A program made the translations under genes and the position numbers. Below are positions 17,894 to 27,447 of a DNA stretch of 64,000 nt, in pieces (position 1 is the first letter of the stretch; every line of letters begins with the position of its first letter). The notes beneath the pieces were generated by a model. It worked only from the letters and a program-made list of their open reading frames with translations. It searched no databases and was not told the DNA's origin. This DNA is from Undibacterium sp. 5I1 (GTDB lineage Bacteria > Pseudomonadota > Gammaproteobacteria > Burkholderiales > Burkholderiaceae_D): NCBI RefSeq assembly GCF_034314085.1, contig NZ_JAVIWI010000001.1:4464001-4528000 (forward strand), given 5' to 3'.

Positions 17894-18138
17894 GGTGATT
17901 CCTTGTCGGTCGCAATTGTGTCGGAAGTGTCGAAAATATTGAAAGTATCAGGTCATTGATGTTAGTGCTTTTCAGCCTTGCTATTCAAGGTTCGGTATTA
18001 CCCGCTGTTTTGAATAACGGCTGCTGAGCACCACTGATATAAATAAAGGATCAAGGGCCAGCAAGCCTAACATGGTCTAACTATTTCAGTAGTTTACTAA
18101 TAAAAAAACTTTATCGAATTTTAGCTTGCTCTGAACCT

Positions 18139-19068
18139 TCAGGCAGCCTTCTGTTTGTGCATAAATTCCAGCACGTCATGCCGGTGCGGAATTGATGTTT
18201 GAGCACCCAGTTTAGTTACCGTTAAAGCCGCTGTGTATTGCGCTTCGCTGCTGGCGTCTACGATATTTAATCCGTTCGCCAAGCCGACTGCCAGCGCACC
18301 CACGAAAGTATCGCCTGCCGCCGTAGTGTCAACCACCTCGACCTTAATAGCAGGCAAAAAGTTGCTCGAATCTTTAGTCGTAATCACGACACCGTGCTCA
18401 CCCATGGTCAGTAATACTGTGCCGACGCCGCGTTTTAATAACTGTTGCGATGCCAATTTAGCGCTGGCCTGGTCGATGACCGTAGTGCCGCTCAATTGAG
18501 ACGCTTCGGTTTCATTCACAATCAGATAGTCGACCAATCCCAATAACTCATCGCTTAAATCTTGCGCAGGCGCAGGATTGAGGATCACACCGACCTTGTG
18601 CTGATGCGCAATCTGGATGGCGCGCGTGACACTAGCTAAGGGGGTTTCTAACTGGCACAACAAGAGTTTTGCTGTGGCGATGCTGGCGGTCGCCGCCTCT
18701 ACTTGGGCAACTGAGACGCTAGCGTTGGCACCTGCGGCCAATACGATGCTGTTGTGTCCGCTGTCGTCCACCAAAATACCTGCAACGCCGGTGGCGATGC
18801 CTTGTACGGTCGCCAGATTGGCTAGCTCTATGCCTTCAGTCGCGAGACATTGTTTTGAGAAATCGCCAAAGCCATCATTGCCAACAGCGCCGACAAAACT
18901 GACATCAGCGCCTTGTCGTGCAGCGGCGACGGCCTGGTTGGCACCTTTGCCACCGGGAATTTGACGGAATTCATGACCATGCATCGTTTCACCGATTGCA
19001 GGCATGCGCGGTGTGCGGAACACGAGGTCCATATTGACGCTACCAACAACGGTAATGCGTGGCTTCAT
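18139..19068 (-). CDS. rbsK: Ribokinase
   Basis: 309 residues of the PfkB family. The N-terminal GSVNMDLVFRTPRMP and GGKGANQAVAAARQG segments are typical of ribokinase, and the catalytic segment is DTTAAGDTF, as in E. coli RbsK (AAGD rather than GAGD). It phosphorylates ribose to ribose 5-phosphate in the cytoplasm. It is the first gene of the minus-strand series, before the nucleoside transporter, so it would use ribose freed by the nucleoside hydrolase. A 245 bp gap separates it from the binding-protein gene. Its promoter region is shared with the divergent pseudouridine kinase gene. Confidence 0.93.
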   Translation of the reverse strand: MKPRITVVGSVNMDLVFRTPRMPAIGETMHGHEFRQIPGGKGANQAVAAARQGADVSFVGAVGNDGFGDFSKQCLATEGIELANLATVQGIATGVAGILVDDSGHNSIVLAAGANASVSVAQVEAATASIATAKLLLCQLETPLASVTRAIQIAHQHKVGVILNPAPAQDLSDELLGLVDYLIVNETEASQLSGTTVIDQASAKLASQQLLKRGVGTVLLTMGEHGVVITTKDSSNFLPAIKVEVVDTTAAGDTFVGALAVGLANGLNIVDASSEAQYTAALTVTKLGAQTSIPHRHDVLEFMHKQKAA

Positions 19069-19359
19069 TTTGACAATCTCTTGGTAAAAAAATGGTCGCG
19101 CAATCGTTTGCGCAACCGATTTCCTATTTAACTATGGTGCGCTTATGCAAGTCAAGAACTAATCTGCAAAGCAATGATATTTTGATTTTTTAAAAATGGT
19201 GGCAAATTTTGGACGCTATCTTTTTTGTTGTCAAATGCCAATCAAGGCAATTGTCTTATGTGAACGAATTTGAGCAAATTAAAGCGATTTTGTGATTAAT
19301 AGGAAAACTTCATTGCAAAATTAATCCGTATTTTTGGATAGTTTCTTGATTGTAATAAG

Positions 19360-19389
19360 ACATATGTTTATAATTTAAAACATATGTTT
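19360..19389. promoter_or_regulatory. Paired ACATATGTTT boxes, candidate operator
   Basis: ACATATGTTT occurs at 19360-19369 and again at 19380-19389. The second lies in a perfect 12 bp palindrome, AAACATATGTTT (19378-19389). The centres are 20 bases apart, about two helical turns, which suits cooperative binding of a dimeric regulator. The DNA-binding domain of the adjacent kinase is one candidate ligand. Confidence 0.5.
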
Positions 19390-19537
19390 GTTTTGGTTTG
19401 AATTCAAGCGTCTTGCCCGAGATTAATAAGACTGGCTTTAGTTTTGCCATGCTGTTGTTTTTTGTTCGTTATTTGGCCTGTACACCTGTCTGAAACAACG
19501 CTCTTTTCAATGAAGCTTAGTAAGGTAATAAATTAAG

Positions 19538-19636
19538 AATAAATAATACTCACGGTGAGTATTATTTATTGTCTATATGTTTATTGGCCTTCATCTTAAT
19601 TTTCATAAAAGAGCTGGGGAGTATATGGATTTAATC
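19538..19636 (+). repeat. Dispersed two-hairpin repeat, copy C, with near-perfect 33 bp palindrome
   Basis: The left part is a palindrome with 16 bp arms around a single G: AATAAATAATACTCAC (19538-19553) and GTGAGTATTATTTATT (19555-19570). It continues with TTGTCTATAT, TTGGCCTTC and ends GGGGAGTATATGGATTTAAT. The order of blocks equals that of copies B and F. Hairpin 2 is weakened in this copy. It lies about 110 bases before the kinase start. Confidence 0.65.
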
Positions 19637-19743
19637 GTGAGCAAAGCTTCATTTTAAGTCTCTCACTATTTTTGAATTCCCTAAATTACGATTACCTTTG
19701 TTTCTGCTTTCATTCCGCCTATCCGTACCTCAGCCTACAGCCC

Positions 19744-20865
19744 ATGTCCGAAATTTCGAAAAAAGATCAGTTGTTTGATATCATCCGCGCCCATCCCTTT
19801 GTGTCGCAGCAAGAGCTGGCGCAGCGCCTTCAGTTATCACGGTCGGCGGTGGCAGGACATATCGCCAGTCTGATCCGTGAAAAGCGCTTGCTGGGTCGTG
19901 CCTACGTATTACCCGAGCGCCGGCCAGTCCTGTGCATCGGTGGCGCCAATATCGATCGTAAGGTGCGCACCTTGGCGACCTTACAAATGGGTACCTCAAA
20001 TCCTGTCAGTCAACATGAAAGCTTTGGCGGAGTGGCACGCAATATCGCTGAGAATCTGGCGCGTTTGGGTTGCGTGACTGCCTTACTCTGCGCGACCGGC
20101 GATGATGCCGTTGGCGCTGATTTGCTGGCACAAGCCCAGGCATTGGGCATCGACACCAGTGCCAGTTTGCAATTGCCAGGGCAGGGCAGCGGTAGTTATA
20201 CCGCCGTGCTGGATGCGGATGGCGAGATGCTGTTGGCTTTGTCGCATATGACTTTGTGTGAGTCCCTGGATGCCACTTTTTTAGCAAGTCGCCAGGTGCA
20301 ATTAAATACTGCGCTGATGACGGTGGCGGACTTAAATTTACCGCAAAGCAGTATTCAATACCTGATAACGCAAGCCAATCAACATGCCAGTCCACTGATA
20401 CTGGTCGCTGTATCTCAACCCAAAATGGCGCGCCTGCCGGAGGTATTGGAAGGCGTGCGTTTGCTGATACTCAACTTGGGTGAATTGGAGACTCGCGTCG
20501 GCTCTCGTCTGAGCGCAGATGGTGAGGAAAAAATCAACGAGGACAAAATACAGCGCGCCTGTCGCCAGTTACAACAGCAAGGCGCGCAGGATGTGATTGT
20601 CACCTTGGGCGATGCTGGCGTGATGCTGACCAGCGGTACGGACTGGCACCGTTTGCCAGCGCCGTTGCTAGTGGCATCCGATGTTGTGGATGTGACGGGT
20701 GCGGGCGATGCTTTTGCGGCAGCAGTGTGCTGGTCCTTGTATCACAACAATGCAGATCTGTTATTAGCAGCGCAGCGCGGCTTGCATCTGGCGGCCTTGA
20801 CTTTGCAAAGTGCAGGCACGGTTTGCCCCGATCTGACGCCGGATACGCTGATGGCACTCACTTAA
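19744..20865 (+). CDS. psuK: Pseudouridine kinase with N-terminal winged-helix domain
   Basis: 373 residues from ATG 19744; an in-frame TTG at 19672 is possible but less likely. Residues 1-60 form a helix-turn-helix (SQQELAQRLQLSRSAVAGHIASLIREKRLL). The rest is a PfkB kinase with GGANIDRK, the GGVARNIAENLARLG substrate region and the catalytic DVTGAGDAF. PsuK phosphorylates pseudouridine to its 5'-phosphate; adjacency to PsuG supports this over ribokinase or fructokinase. The fused DNA-binding domain suggests that the enzyme also regulates, perhaps its own promoter, in response to substrate. psuG follows after 52 bases. Confidence 0.9.
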   Translation: MSEISKKDQLFDIIRAHPFVSQQELAQRLQLSRSAVAGHIASLIREKRLLGRAYVLPERRPVLCIGGANIDRKVRTLATLQMGTSNPVSQHESFGGVARNIAENLARLGCVTALLCATGDDAVGADLLAQAQALGIDTSASLQLPGQGSGSYTAVLDADGEMLLALSHMTLCESLDATFLASRQVQLNTALMTVADLNLPQSSIQYLITQANQHASPLILVAVSQPKMARLPEVLEGVRLLILNLGELETRVGSRLSADGEEKINEDKIQRACRQLQQQGAQDVIVTLGDAGVMLTSGTDWHRLPAPLLVASDVVDVTGAGDAFAAAVCWSLYHNNADLLLAAQRGLHLAALTLQSAGTVCPDLTPDTLMALT

Positions 20866-20917
20866 TTTACTGCCGAATTTAACTCAATAAAAACTACGCC
20901 AACATTTAGGAAATCTC

Positions 20918-21829
20918 ATGCAAAACTACCTCGTATTTTCAAAAGAAGTCGCCCAAGCCAAAGCGGACGGAAAAGCTATTGTGGCCTTAGAATCCACGAT
21001 TATTTCGCACGGCATGCCTTATCCGCAAAACGTCCAGACCGCACGCGAAGTTGAGCAATTGATCCGTGATAACGGCGCAGTACCCGCGACGATTGCGATT
21101 ATTGGCGGCAAAATCTGCGTGGGTTTGTCTGACGCAGAACTAGAGCAATTAGCCAGTGCACCAGAGGTAATGAAAGTCAGTCGTCGTGATTTACCCTATG
21201 TTTTATCGACGGGTAAACTGGGCGCAACAACCGTTGCCGCAACGATGATTTGTGCGGAGTTGGCAGGAATTGCCGTGTTTGTCACCGGTGGCATTGGTGG
21301 TGTGCATCGCGGTGCAGAAACCAGTTTTGATATTTCTGCTGACTTACAAGAGCTGGCGCAAACCTCGGTCGCGGTGGTCTGTGCCGGCGCAAAATCGATT
21401 TTGGATTTGGGCTTGACCCTGGAATATTTAGAAACCCATGGCGTCCCGGTAGTGAGCGTAGGCCAAGCTGAATTCCCCGCATTTTTTACTCGCGGCAGTG
21501 GCTTTAAAGCCGATTTTCAGTTGGATACAGCGACCGGGCAAGCCGACTTTATCCGTTGCAAATGGGCGCTGGGTTTGCGTGGCGGCGTGGTGATTGCCAA
21601 TCCTGTTCCAGAAGCTTACGCCATGCCAAAAGCAGAGATAGACAGCATCACGGAGCAGGCTTTGCAAGAGGCGGACGCGCAAGGTATTAATGGCAAAGCA
21701 GTGACGCCGTTTTTATTAAATAGAATCAAACAACTGACAGACGGCCGCAGTCTGGTGACGAATATCGCGCTGGTAAAAAACAATGCGATTGTCGGTGCCG
21801 CTTTGGCTTTGGCTTTGAAAAATGGTTGA
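20918..21829 (+). CDS. psuG: Pseudouridine-5'-phosphate glycosidase
   Basis: 303 residues. Motifs of the PsuG/indigoidine-synthase-A family are clear: [56 protein letters not shown] and the C-terminal GKAVTPFLL. It breaks the C-C bond of pseudouridine 5'-phosphate to give uracil and ribose 5-phosphate. It shares a transcript with psuK, and AGGAAA lies before its ATG. With PsuK it allows recycling of pseudouridine from RNA turnover or from outside the cell through the neighbouring transporter. Confidence 0.95.
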   Translation: MQNYLVFSKEVAQAKADGKAIVALESTIISHGMPYPQNVQTAREVEQLIRDNGAVPATIAIIGGKICVGLSDAELEQLASAPEVMKVSRRDLPYVLSTGKLGATTVAATMICAELAGIAVFVTGGIGGVHRGAETSFDISADLQELAQTSVAVVCAGAKSILDLGLTLEYLETHGVPVVSVGQAEFPAFFTRGSGFKADFQLDTATGQADFIRCKWALGLRGGVVIANPVPEAYAMPKAEIDSITEQALQEADAQGINGKAVTPFLLNRIKQLTDGRSLVTNIALVKNNAIVGAALALALKNG

Positions 21830-21911
21830 TCAGCTGCATTGCGCTGATACTTTGACGCAAGTTGAAGTCGTTTTTTAGCAAGAACTTTGCAGACTACGAT
21901 TATGGTAATTC

Positions 21912-22147
21912 AACCCAGATTTTCCATTGGAACAGCGACAAGTGTGCCTTTGGCGAACTGACTGGCTAGACGCGACGACGACGCAAGCTGCATCTTGCTA
22001 GGAGGAGCAACAACGCCAGGCAGTTCGCCAAAGGTGCAATTGTCGCTGTAGCGTTCCCACTCAAATCGCGGTGGCGCTATCCCTCTGAAGACCGCACGCC
22101 GTCTGCGTTTTTGCGAAGTGGTAGCGGTCTAATGGGAAATCTGGGTT
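21912..22147. repeat. 236 nt palindromic interspersed element, copy 1
   Basis: The ends are inverted: AACCCAGATTTTCCATT (21912-21928) against AATGGGAAATCTGGGTT (22131-22147), 16 of 17 matching. Inside, CCTTTGGCGAACTG (21947-21960) and CAGTTCGCCAAAGG (22021-22034) pair perfectly, extended by GGAAC/GTTCC and CGACAA/TTGTCG. A second copy, in reverse orientation, is at 39685-39918 with about 24 differences by eye. No protein is encoded. Confidence 0.88.
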
Positions 22148-22148
22148 C

Positions 22149-22240
22149 AATATACTCCCCGTTATTTTTTTAGAAAATGCCTTAATGTCCAATGATCCTA
22201 TGGATACTTTAGATATACCAATGGGAGTATTTTTTTAATT
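22149..22240 (-). repeat. Dispersed two-hairpin repeat, copy D
   Basis: Begins TATACTCCCC (22151-22160), then the AAAATGCCTTAATGTCCA block, then TATGGATA, and ends ATGGGAGTATTTTTTTAAT. Hairpin 2 has a G-T pair (GTCCA/TGGAT). It touches the 236 nt element directly, with one base between. Confidence 0.7.
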
Positions 22241-22303
22241 GAGCGGGAATATTGCTAGCCCGGCGTTGTGTCGCAACACCGCATTCAACGCAAAAAAATA
22301 GAA

Positions 22304-23779
22304 TTAGGGATAGAAGATGCTGAGGTGATAACCGGATGCTTTGGTCTGAGATAACTCGAAATACAGTTTGATTTGCTGGTCGCTGGCGGCGCTAAAGCCT
22401 TTACTCAACTGGTTTGCTAAATCAGTTTTGTTGTCGAGCTTGGAGTCTAATTTATTACTATCTGACTTAGTGTCGAGCCTATTGTTTTTGTCACTCAAGT
22501 ACTCTTCGGGCTTAAATACTTTACGCAAGACAGGTTTATCTTTAGCGTCATTTAAAATCAGTTCCACCATTGGCCATGCTTGTGCGGTGGCGCTTTTATT
22601 TTGTAACTGTATCGCTAGCGAAAAGACATTCTTATCCGTTGATAAGGCTTGCAACTCATTTGATTCCAGCGAGATTTGATCGATTTGGGCGAGCAAGCTA
22701 ATTTGGCAATGCAGTAATTTGCAGGCATCGGCCAGCATCGGTTTAGTTTGCGGCACCCAGGCTGCGATGTGATTGCGTGCAATAAATACGCCTTGTCCCA
22801 GCAGCCCGACAAACAGGACTAACGACAAAGTAATCATCAAGCCGCGCAGGATTTTGCTACGTCCTTTACGTTTTTCCGCCGCTAAAATAAAGCCCGGTGT
22901 TTCGAGATCACTCTCTGCGCTTGCATCCGTCGCTGGCGATGTACCGTCTGATAAATCGTCAGTGATGGAATCTGCTTTACCAGTCGTGTCAAAAGCCAGG
23001 CCGTCATGCAAATAAGCCTCTGGTTCACCAGCATAATCATCAGCTTCGGGGTTTGAGTGTCCAGGCTCATCTGCGTTGACGGTAATGTCGGCGCTTGCAG
23101 GCTCATACAAATAAGGTTCTTGCTTGTGGTCTGCGGCGCCAGTCTCTTCTTCCGCCTCTGTCGCAGACCATCCTGGTTCATCCATCAAGGCAATGCGAGT
23201 TTGTAGTTCTACTTGCCCGATTGCTTCATCATCTAAATTGGTGTCGTCAGAGAGTGTGGTCTTATCGTGCTTGGCAGGTGAGCTGATGTCCTCATCCATC
23301 CCGAGATCAAAATCTAAGGAGTCAGCGCTAATTTCTGCTGCTGGAGATTCGGTCACCAGCGCGGTGTTGGCTGCGGTAGTGACTGCGGTACTGACTACCT
23401 CGCTGATTGGTGTCTGAGGCGGTGTTTGATCGATGCCAGACGACGAATCTGCTACAGAAACTGCTGTATTCAATTCAGCAGTTTGGAGCAGGCTAGATTC
23501 TGCTTTTATCTCTGTTGTAGTGATTTCATGATGCTCAGCGATATGAGAATTGACGTCGGTATTTAAATCACTATCAACATTGACAAGCACTACCGGCGCA
23601 ACTTGCACCTCGAGTGCGACCGTTGGCGCTGTTTGCACCGTCGGCCCGAGCAGATGCTCGATCCCGTTAAACGTCTGCTGGCAAGAGCCGCAGCGCACCA
23701 GCCCGCCATGCAGTTTTAACTGATCATTGGCGACTCTGAAAGTCGTTTGGCAGTGGGGGCATTGGGTGGCGAGTGCCAT
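22304..23779 (-). CDS. DUF3426 zinc-ribbon membrane protein
   Basis: 491 residues. The N-terminus is an MJ0042-type zinc ribbon (CPHCQTTF...RCGSCQQTF). A long acidic, low-complexity region (about residues 60-310) follows, then one membrane helix (LMITLSLVLFVGLLGQGVF) and the DUF3426 domain near the C-terminus. Function is unknown; the domain is common just downstream of prmA in Burkholderiales, and here it follows prmA by 46 bases. The acidic linker is rich in Glu, Asp, Ala and Thr and is probably disordered. The C-terminal part would face the periplasm if the zinc ribbon is cytoplasmic. Confidence 0.85.
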   Translation of the reverse strand: MALATQCPHCQTTFRVANDQLKLHGGLVRCGSCQQTFNGIEHLLGPTVQTAPTVALEVQVAPVVLVNVDSDLNTDVNSHIAEHHEITTTEIKAESSLLQTAELNTAVSVADSSSGIDQTPPQTPISEVVSTAVTTAANTALVTESPAAEISADSLDFDLGMDEDISSPAKHDKTTLSDDTNLDDEAIGQVELQTRIALMDEPGWSATEAEEETGAADHKQEPYLYEPASADITVNADEPGHSNPEADDYAGEPEAYLHDGLAFDTTGKADSITDDLSDGTSPATDASAESDLETPGFILAAEKRKGRSKILRGLMITLSLVLFVGLLGQGVFIARNHIAAWVPQTKPMLADACKLLHCQISLLAQIDQISLESNELQALSTDKNVFSLAIQLQNKSATAQAWPMVELILNDAKDKPVLRKVFKPEEYLSDKNNRLDTKSDSNKLDSKLDNKTDLANQLSKGFSAASDQQIKLYFELSQTKASGYHLSIFYP

Positions 23780-23825
23780 GTGATGTCGATGCTTAGTTTT
23801 TACTGATTAAATTACTTTGTGGGGC

Positions 23826-24737
23826 TTAGCTAGGTTTTTTTCCGGAGAGCGCTACCCAGCCCTCATGTTCTGCCCAGACTGTGAGTGCAATAAACGGCGC
23901 ATAAGCTGCGGCAACTTCTTCTGCCTGACGGGCTAAAACACCGGATAAAATCAAAGAGCCACCAGCCGCAACTCGACCAGATAACATCGGTGCCATCACC
24001 TTTAATGGGCTGGATAAAATGTTCGCGACTACGACATCAAATTGCGTTCCAACTGGATGGGATGAGGAGAATTGCTCAGGCAGTGTGTAAGTAATATCGC
24101 AATGATTGCGTTCAGCATTAAAGTTGGCTGACTCGATCGCTTGAGGGTCAATATCCACGCCGACAACGGCTTGCGCACCCAGCTTTTTTGCCACCATCGC
24201 TAAAATGCCAGAACCGCAACCGTAATCCAATACAGATAACTCTTTTGGCGCGTGCGCCTCTAGCCACTCCATGCAGAGGCGAGTAGTCGGGTGACTACCG
24301 GTGCCAAACGCCAGACCGGGATCCAGCTCCAGTACCAAAGCCGCAGGGTCGGGAATCTCGTGCCAGCTCGGTACTACCCAAATATTTTTGCCGATGTGGA
24401 TAGGCTCAAACTGCGATTGGGTCAATCTCACCCAATCCTGATCTTCCACATGGCGAGTCGTGTAGGCTGGAATTGTTGTCAATGCAATCGCTGCTGACGC
24501 TTCTGCCAAAATTGCGGCAGCATCGGCGTCGGCAGCAATTAACGCCACCACCCGACTACGATCCCAAGCCGCTTCTTCCGGCTCCATACCTGGCTCACCG
24601 AATAACGGTTTCTCCGCATCGGTACCTTCATCCGCATCTTCTACCGACACCGATAAAGCACCCGCTTCCATCAAGGCGTCTGACAGGTTTTCAGCGTGTT
24701 CACGCGCTACTTCGATGAGAATTTCTATCCAGGCCAT
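23826..24737 (-). CDS. prmA: Ribosomal protein L11 methyltransferase
   Basis: 303 residues. The N-terminal substrate-binding domain ([18 protein letters not shown]) is followed by the SAM site [19 protein letters not shown] and the [10 protein letters not shown] segment, and the NILSSPL motif (NPPF-like) near residue 225. PrmA trimethylates ribosomal protein L11. It is placed 24 bases after accC and before the DUF3426 gene, the usual burkholderial order accB-accC-prmA. The start ATG fits family length. Confidence 0.95.
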   Translation of the reverse strand: MAWIEILIEVAREHAENLSDALMEAGALSVSVEDADEGTDAEKPLFGEPGMEPEEAAWDRSRVVALIAADADAAAILAEASAAIALTTIPAYTTRHVEDQDWVRLTQSQFEPIHIGKNIWVVPSWHEIPDPAALVLELDPGLAFGTGSHPTTRLCMEWLEAHAPKELSVLDYGCGSGILAMVAKKLGAQAVVGVDIDPQAIESANFNAERNHCDITYTLPEQFSSSHPVGTQFDVVVANILSSPLKVMAPMLSGRVAAGGSLILSGVLARQAEEVAAAYAPFIALTVWAEHEGWVALSGKKPS

Positions 24738-24761
24738 GTTTGAATCTTTCTGCTTACTAAT

Positions 24762-26129
24762 TTACTTCGCTTTTTTGGACAGATCCGGCATTTCTGCCAG
24801 CTTATGTTCCAGATAATGGATGTTGGTGCCGCCTTCAATAAAGCGGGCATCTACCATCAATTCACGATGCAAGGGGATATTGGTTTGTATGCCTTCTACT
24901 ACCATTTCGGATAAGGCGATTTGCATGCGGCGGATGGCTTGCTCACGCGTTGTGCCGTAAGCAATCACTTTGCCGATCATGGAATCATAATTTGGCGGTA
25001 CAAAGTAGCCCGCGTATGCATGTGAATCTACCCGAATCCCAGGGCCGCCCGGTGTATGCCATGACGTGATGCGACCTGGTGACGGGACAAACTTAAACGG
25101 ATCTTCTGCATTGATACGACACTCAACTGCATGGCCTTTGAACTCGATGTCGGCCTGGCGGAAACGCAATTTTTCGCCGAAAGCGATATGAATCTGCTCT
25201 TGTACGATATCGACACCAGTGATCATTTCTGTCACAGGGTGTTCTACTTGCACGCGAGTATTCATTTCGATGAAATAGAACTCACCGTTTTCATACAAAA
25301 ACTCAAACGTACCAGCGCCACGATAGCCAATTTTGCGGCATGCAGCGGCGCAACGTTCGCCAATTTTTTCTATAGTCTTGCGAGGAATACCCGGTGCCGG
25401 TGCTTCTTCAATTACTTTTTGGTGGCGACGTTGCATGGAGCAATCGCGCTCGCCTAACCAGATCGCATTGCCGTGCTGATCGGCCAGAATCTGGATTTCC
25501 ACATGGCGTGGATTTTCCAGAAATTTTTCCATATACACTTCAGGATTGCCGAAAGCCGCACCTGCTTCTGCTTTGGTCATTGTCACTGCATTGAGCAAAG
25601 CAGCTTCGGTGTGTACCACGCGCATACCGCGCCCACCGCCGCCGCCAGCAGCTTTGATGATGACCGGATAGCCGACTTTACGCGCTGTTTGTACGATTAC
25701 CTTAGGATCATCCGGTAAAGCGCCTTCAGAGCCTGGCACACAAGGCACGCCAGTTTTGATCATGGCTTGCTTGGCAGAGACTTTATCACCCATCAGGCGA
25801 ATGGATTCCGCACGCGGTCCAATAAAGACAAAGCCGGATTGCTCAACCCGCTCAGCGAAATCTGCATTTTCAGATAAGAAGCCGTAGCCAGGGTGAATCG
25901 CTTGCGCATCGGTCACTTCTGCTGCACTGATGATCGCTGGCATGCTGAGATAGCTCAGATTGGATGGCGCTGGCCCGATGCAGACGGACTCATCGGCTAG
26001 CTTGACGTATTTGGCTTCACGGTCGGCTTCGGAATGAACGACGACGGTTTTGATACCCATTTCGCGGCAGGCGCGCTGGATACGTAGCGCGATTTCACCC
26101 CGGTTGGCAATTAGAATTTTTTCAAACAT
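24762..26129 (-). CDS. accC: Acetyl-CoA carboxylase, biotin carboxylase subunit
   Basis: 455 residues. The ATP-grasp elements are clear: [14 protein letters not shown] at the N-terminus, the glycine-rich [14 protein letters not shown] loop, [16 protein letters not shown] and [14 protein letters not shown] near the active site. It carboxylates biotin carried by AccB in the first step of fatty acid synthesis. accB lies upstream at a distance of 188 bases. The C-terminal tail (LSKKAK) is of normal length. Confidence 0.97.
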   Translation of the reverse strand: MFEKILIANRGEIALRIQRACREMGIKTVVVHSEADREAKYVKLADESVCIGPAPSNLSYLSMPAIISAAEVTDAQAIHPGYGFLSENADFAERVEQSGFVFIGPRAESIRLMGDKVSAKQAMIKTGVPCVPGSEGALPDDPKVIVQTARKVGYPVIIKAAGGGGGRGMRVVHTEAALLNAVTMTKAEAGAAFGNPEVYMEKFLENPRHVEIQILADQHGNAIWLGERDCSMQRRHQKVIEEAPAPGIPRKTIEKIGERCAAACRKIGYRGAGTFEFLYENGEFYFIEMNTRVQVEHPVTEMITGVDIVQEQIHIAFGEKLRFRQADIEFKGHAVECRINAEDPFKFVPSPGRITSWHTPGGPGIRVDSHAYAGYFVPPNYDSMIGKVIAYGTTREQAIRRMQIALSEMVVEGIQTNIPLHRELMVDARFIEGGTNIHYLEHKLAEMPDLSKKAK

Positions 26130-26317
26130 GATATGAATTTTACGGTGGCAGTGCTTGCAGCGTTGCAGGCAGTATTTTTATAAAGCACTGATTTCTTTAA
26201 TGAGATCATATAAAAAAACTGGGTTTAGCTGTGGCTTTAGCTGTGAGACTTTAGCTGTAAATTTAGCCAGGAGTAATCGTAGTGTTCGCCGAGAGTGATC
26301 TTGCGGCGATCTTACAA

Positions 26318-26776
26318 CTATCCTACGATAAACAAGGGCTGACCGTATTCAACAGGTTGGCCGTTTTCCACCAAAATCTGTTTGATCGTGCCAGTAAAAT
26401 CGCTTTCGATTTCATTCAACAGTTTCATTGCTTCGATGATGCAAAGAGTTTCGCCTTCTTTAACGCTTTTTCCGATTTCTACAAACGCGGCATTACCAGG
26501 CGCAGAGGAGCGGTAAAAAGTACCAACCATAGGGGATTTGACTACATGACCATCGGGAACTACCGGTGCTGCCGGTGCGCTTGCTGCTACTGGCGCTGCT
26601 GCCATTTGTTGAGGCATTTGCTGCATATGTTGCGGCTGCATCATCACAACTTGATTTTGCGGCATTGCAGAAGATTTAACGATGCGGACTTTACCTTCGC
26701 CTTCAGTGACTTCGAGTTCTGCAATATCTGACTCGGCGACGAGATCGATCAAGGTCTTGAGTTTTCTTAAATCCAT
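26318..26776 (-). CDS. accB: Biotin carboxyl carrier protein
   Basis: 152 residues. The N-terminal helical region is followed by a Pro/Ala/Gln/Met-rich linker (about residues 45-75) and the biotinyl domain ending with the biotinylation site [11 protein letters not shown]. The thumb segment typical of acetyl-CoA carboxylase is present between [11 protein letters not shown] and VKEGETL. It carries the carboxybiotin arm between AccC and AccAD. Upstream on the minus strand the leader has repeated GTTTTCTGAGC-like motifs. Confidence 0.96.
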   Translation of the reverse strand: MDLRKLKTLIDLVAESDIAELEVTEGEGKVRIVKSSAMPQNQVVMMQPQHMQQMPQQMAAAPVAASAPAAPVVPDGHVVKSPMVGTFYRSSAPGNAAFVEIGKSVKEGETLCIIEAMKLLNEIESDFTGTIKQILVENGQPVEYGQPLFIVG

Positions 26777-26797
26777 GTGAAATCCCCTAGTGAAGAT

Positions 26798-26873
26798 GTT
26801 TCTGAGCGAGCAAAATGGCTCAGAAAACGTGATTAGAACAAGCGCATCAGCGCAATAACTAGCTCAGAAAACA
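26798..26873 (-). promoter_or_regulatory. Repeated 11 bp motif and hairpin in the accB leader
   Basis: GCTCAGAAAAC occurs at 26818-26828 and 26862-26872. The first copy pairs with TTTCTGAGC at 26799-26807 to form a 9 bp stem with a 10 nt loop. The hairpin lies 22 bases ahead of the accB start codon, so it could affect translation or termination of this essential operon. The link to regulation is inferred. Confidence 0.4.
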
Positions 26874-26943
26874 AGCATTGAATGGACATAATTATATGTC
26901 ATATCAAAGATAATATGGGTAAATTGCGTGAAGATGCAAGAAT

Positions 26944-27381
26944 TTAAAGATTTTTTAGGCTAAAGTCAATCGCTAATCGATAGCCTTCAGTGCCAAGTCC
27001 GAGGATCACGCCTGTGGCGACGTCGGACAGATAGGAATGGTGCCGGAAGTTTTCTCTTTGGTGCACATTGGAAATATGCACCTCAATAAACGGAATTGCC
27101 ACACCAACCAAAGCATCGCGCAAAGCGACGCTGGTATGTGTGAGTGCGCCGGGATTAATAATGATCGCGTTAACTTGCTCTAATCTTGCTGCATGGATGC
27201 GGTCAATTAAAGCGCCTTCATGATTACTTTGAAAACTTTGCAGTTCCGCCCCAGCTTCCGCGGCTTGCAATTTTGCTGCACTTTCTACGTCTGCCAAGGT
27301 AACTGAACCATAAATATGCGGCTCACGAGTCCCGAGCAAATTTAAATTCGGACCATTCAGCAGCAGCAGTTTGCTTGCCAT
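26944..27381 (-). CDS. aroQ: Type II 3-dehydroquinate dehydratase
   Basis: 145 residues. [15 protein letters not shown] at the N-terminus, the [12 protein letters not shown] segment, [17 protein letters not shown] and [16 protein letters not shown] are all family signatures of the dodecameric type II enzyme. It converts 3-dehydroquinate to 3-dehydroshikimate. It lies upstream of accB in the same direction, as in many betaproteobacteria. The next pathway enzyme, AroE, is at 34654. Confidence 0.97.
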   Translation of the reverse strand: MASKLLLLNGPNLNLLGTREPHIYGSVTLADVESAAKLQAAEAGAELQSFQSNHEGALIDRIHAARLEQVNAIIINPGALTHTSVALRDALVGVAIPFIEVHISNVHQRENFRHHSYLSDVATGVILGLGTEGYRLAIDFSLKNL

Positions 27382-27447
27382 ATTATCAATTCTTTTTCAC
27401 GAAGATAACGCATTTTGCCGCTATTTACTTGGTATTGGCAAGGAAAA

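Larger units (their letters stand above)
19069..19743. promoter_or_regulatory. Divergent control region between rbsK and the pseudouridine genes
   Basis: 675 AT-rich bases without a convincing gene. They hold two ACATATGTTT boxes and a full copy of the dispersed two-hairpin repeat. The promoters for both directions must lie here; I cannot place -35/-10 boxes with confidence because the whole region is AT-rich. Confidence 0.6.

Noticed and set aside
26282..26731. Antisense ORF of 149 residues across accB
   Set aside because: A shadow of accB; its sequence is aromatic and cysteine-rich by frame effect, with no family.
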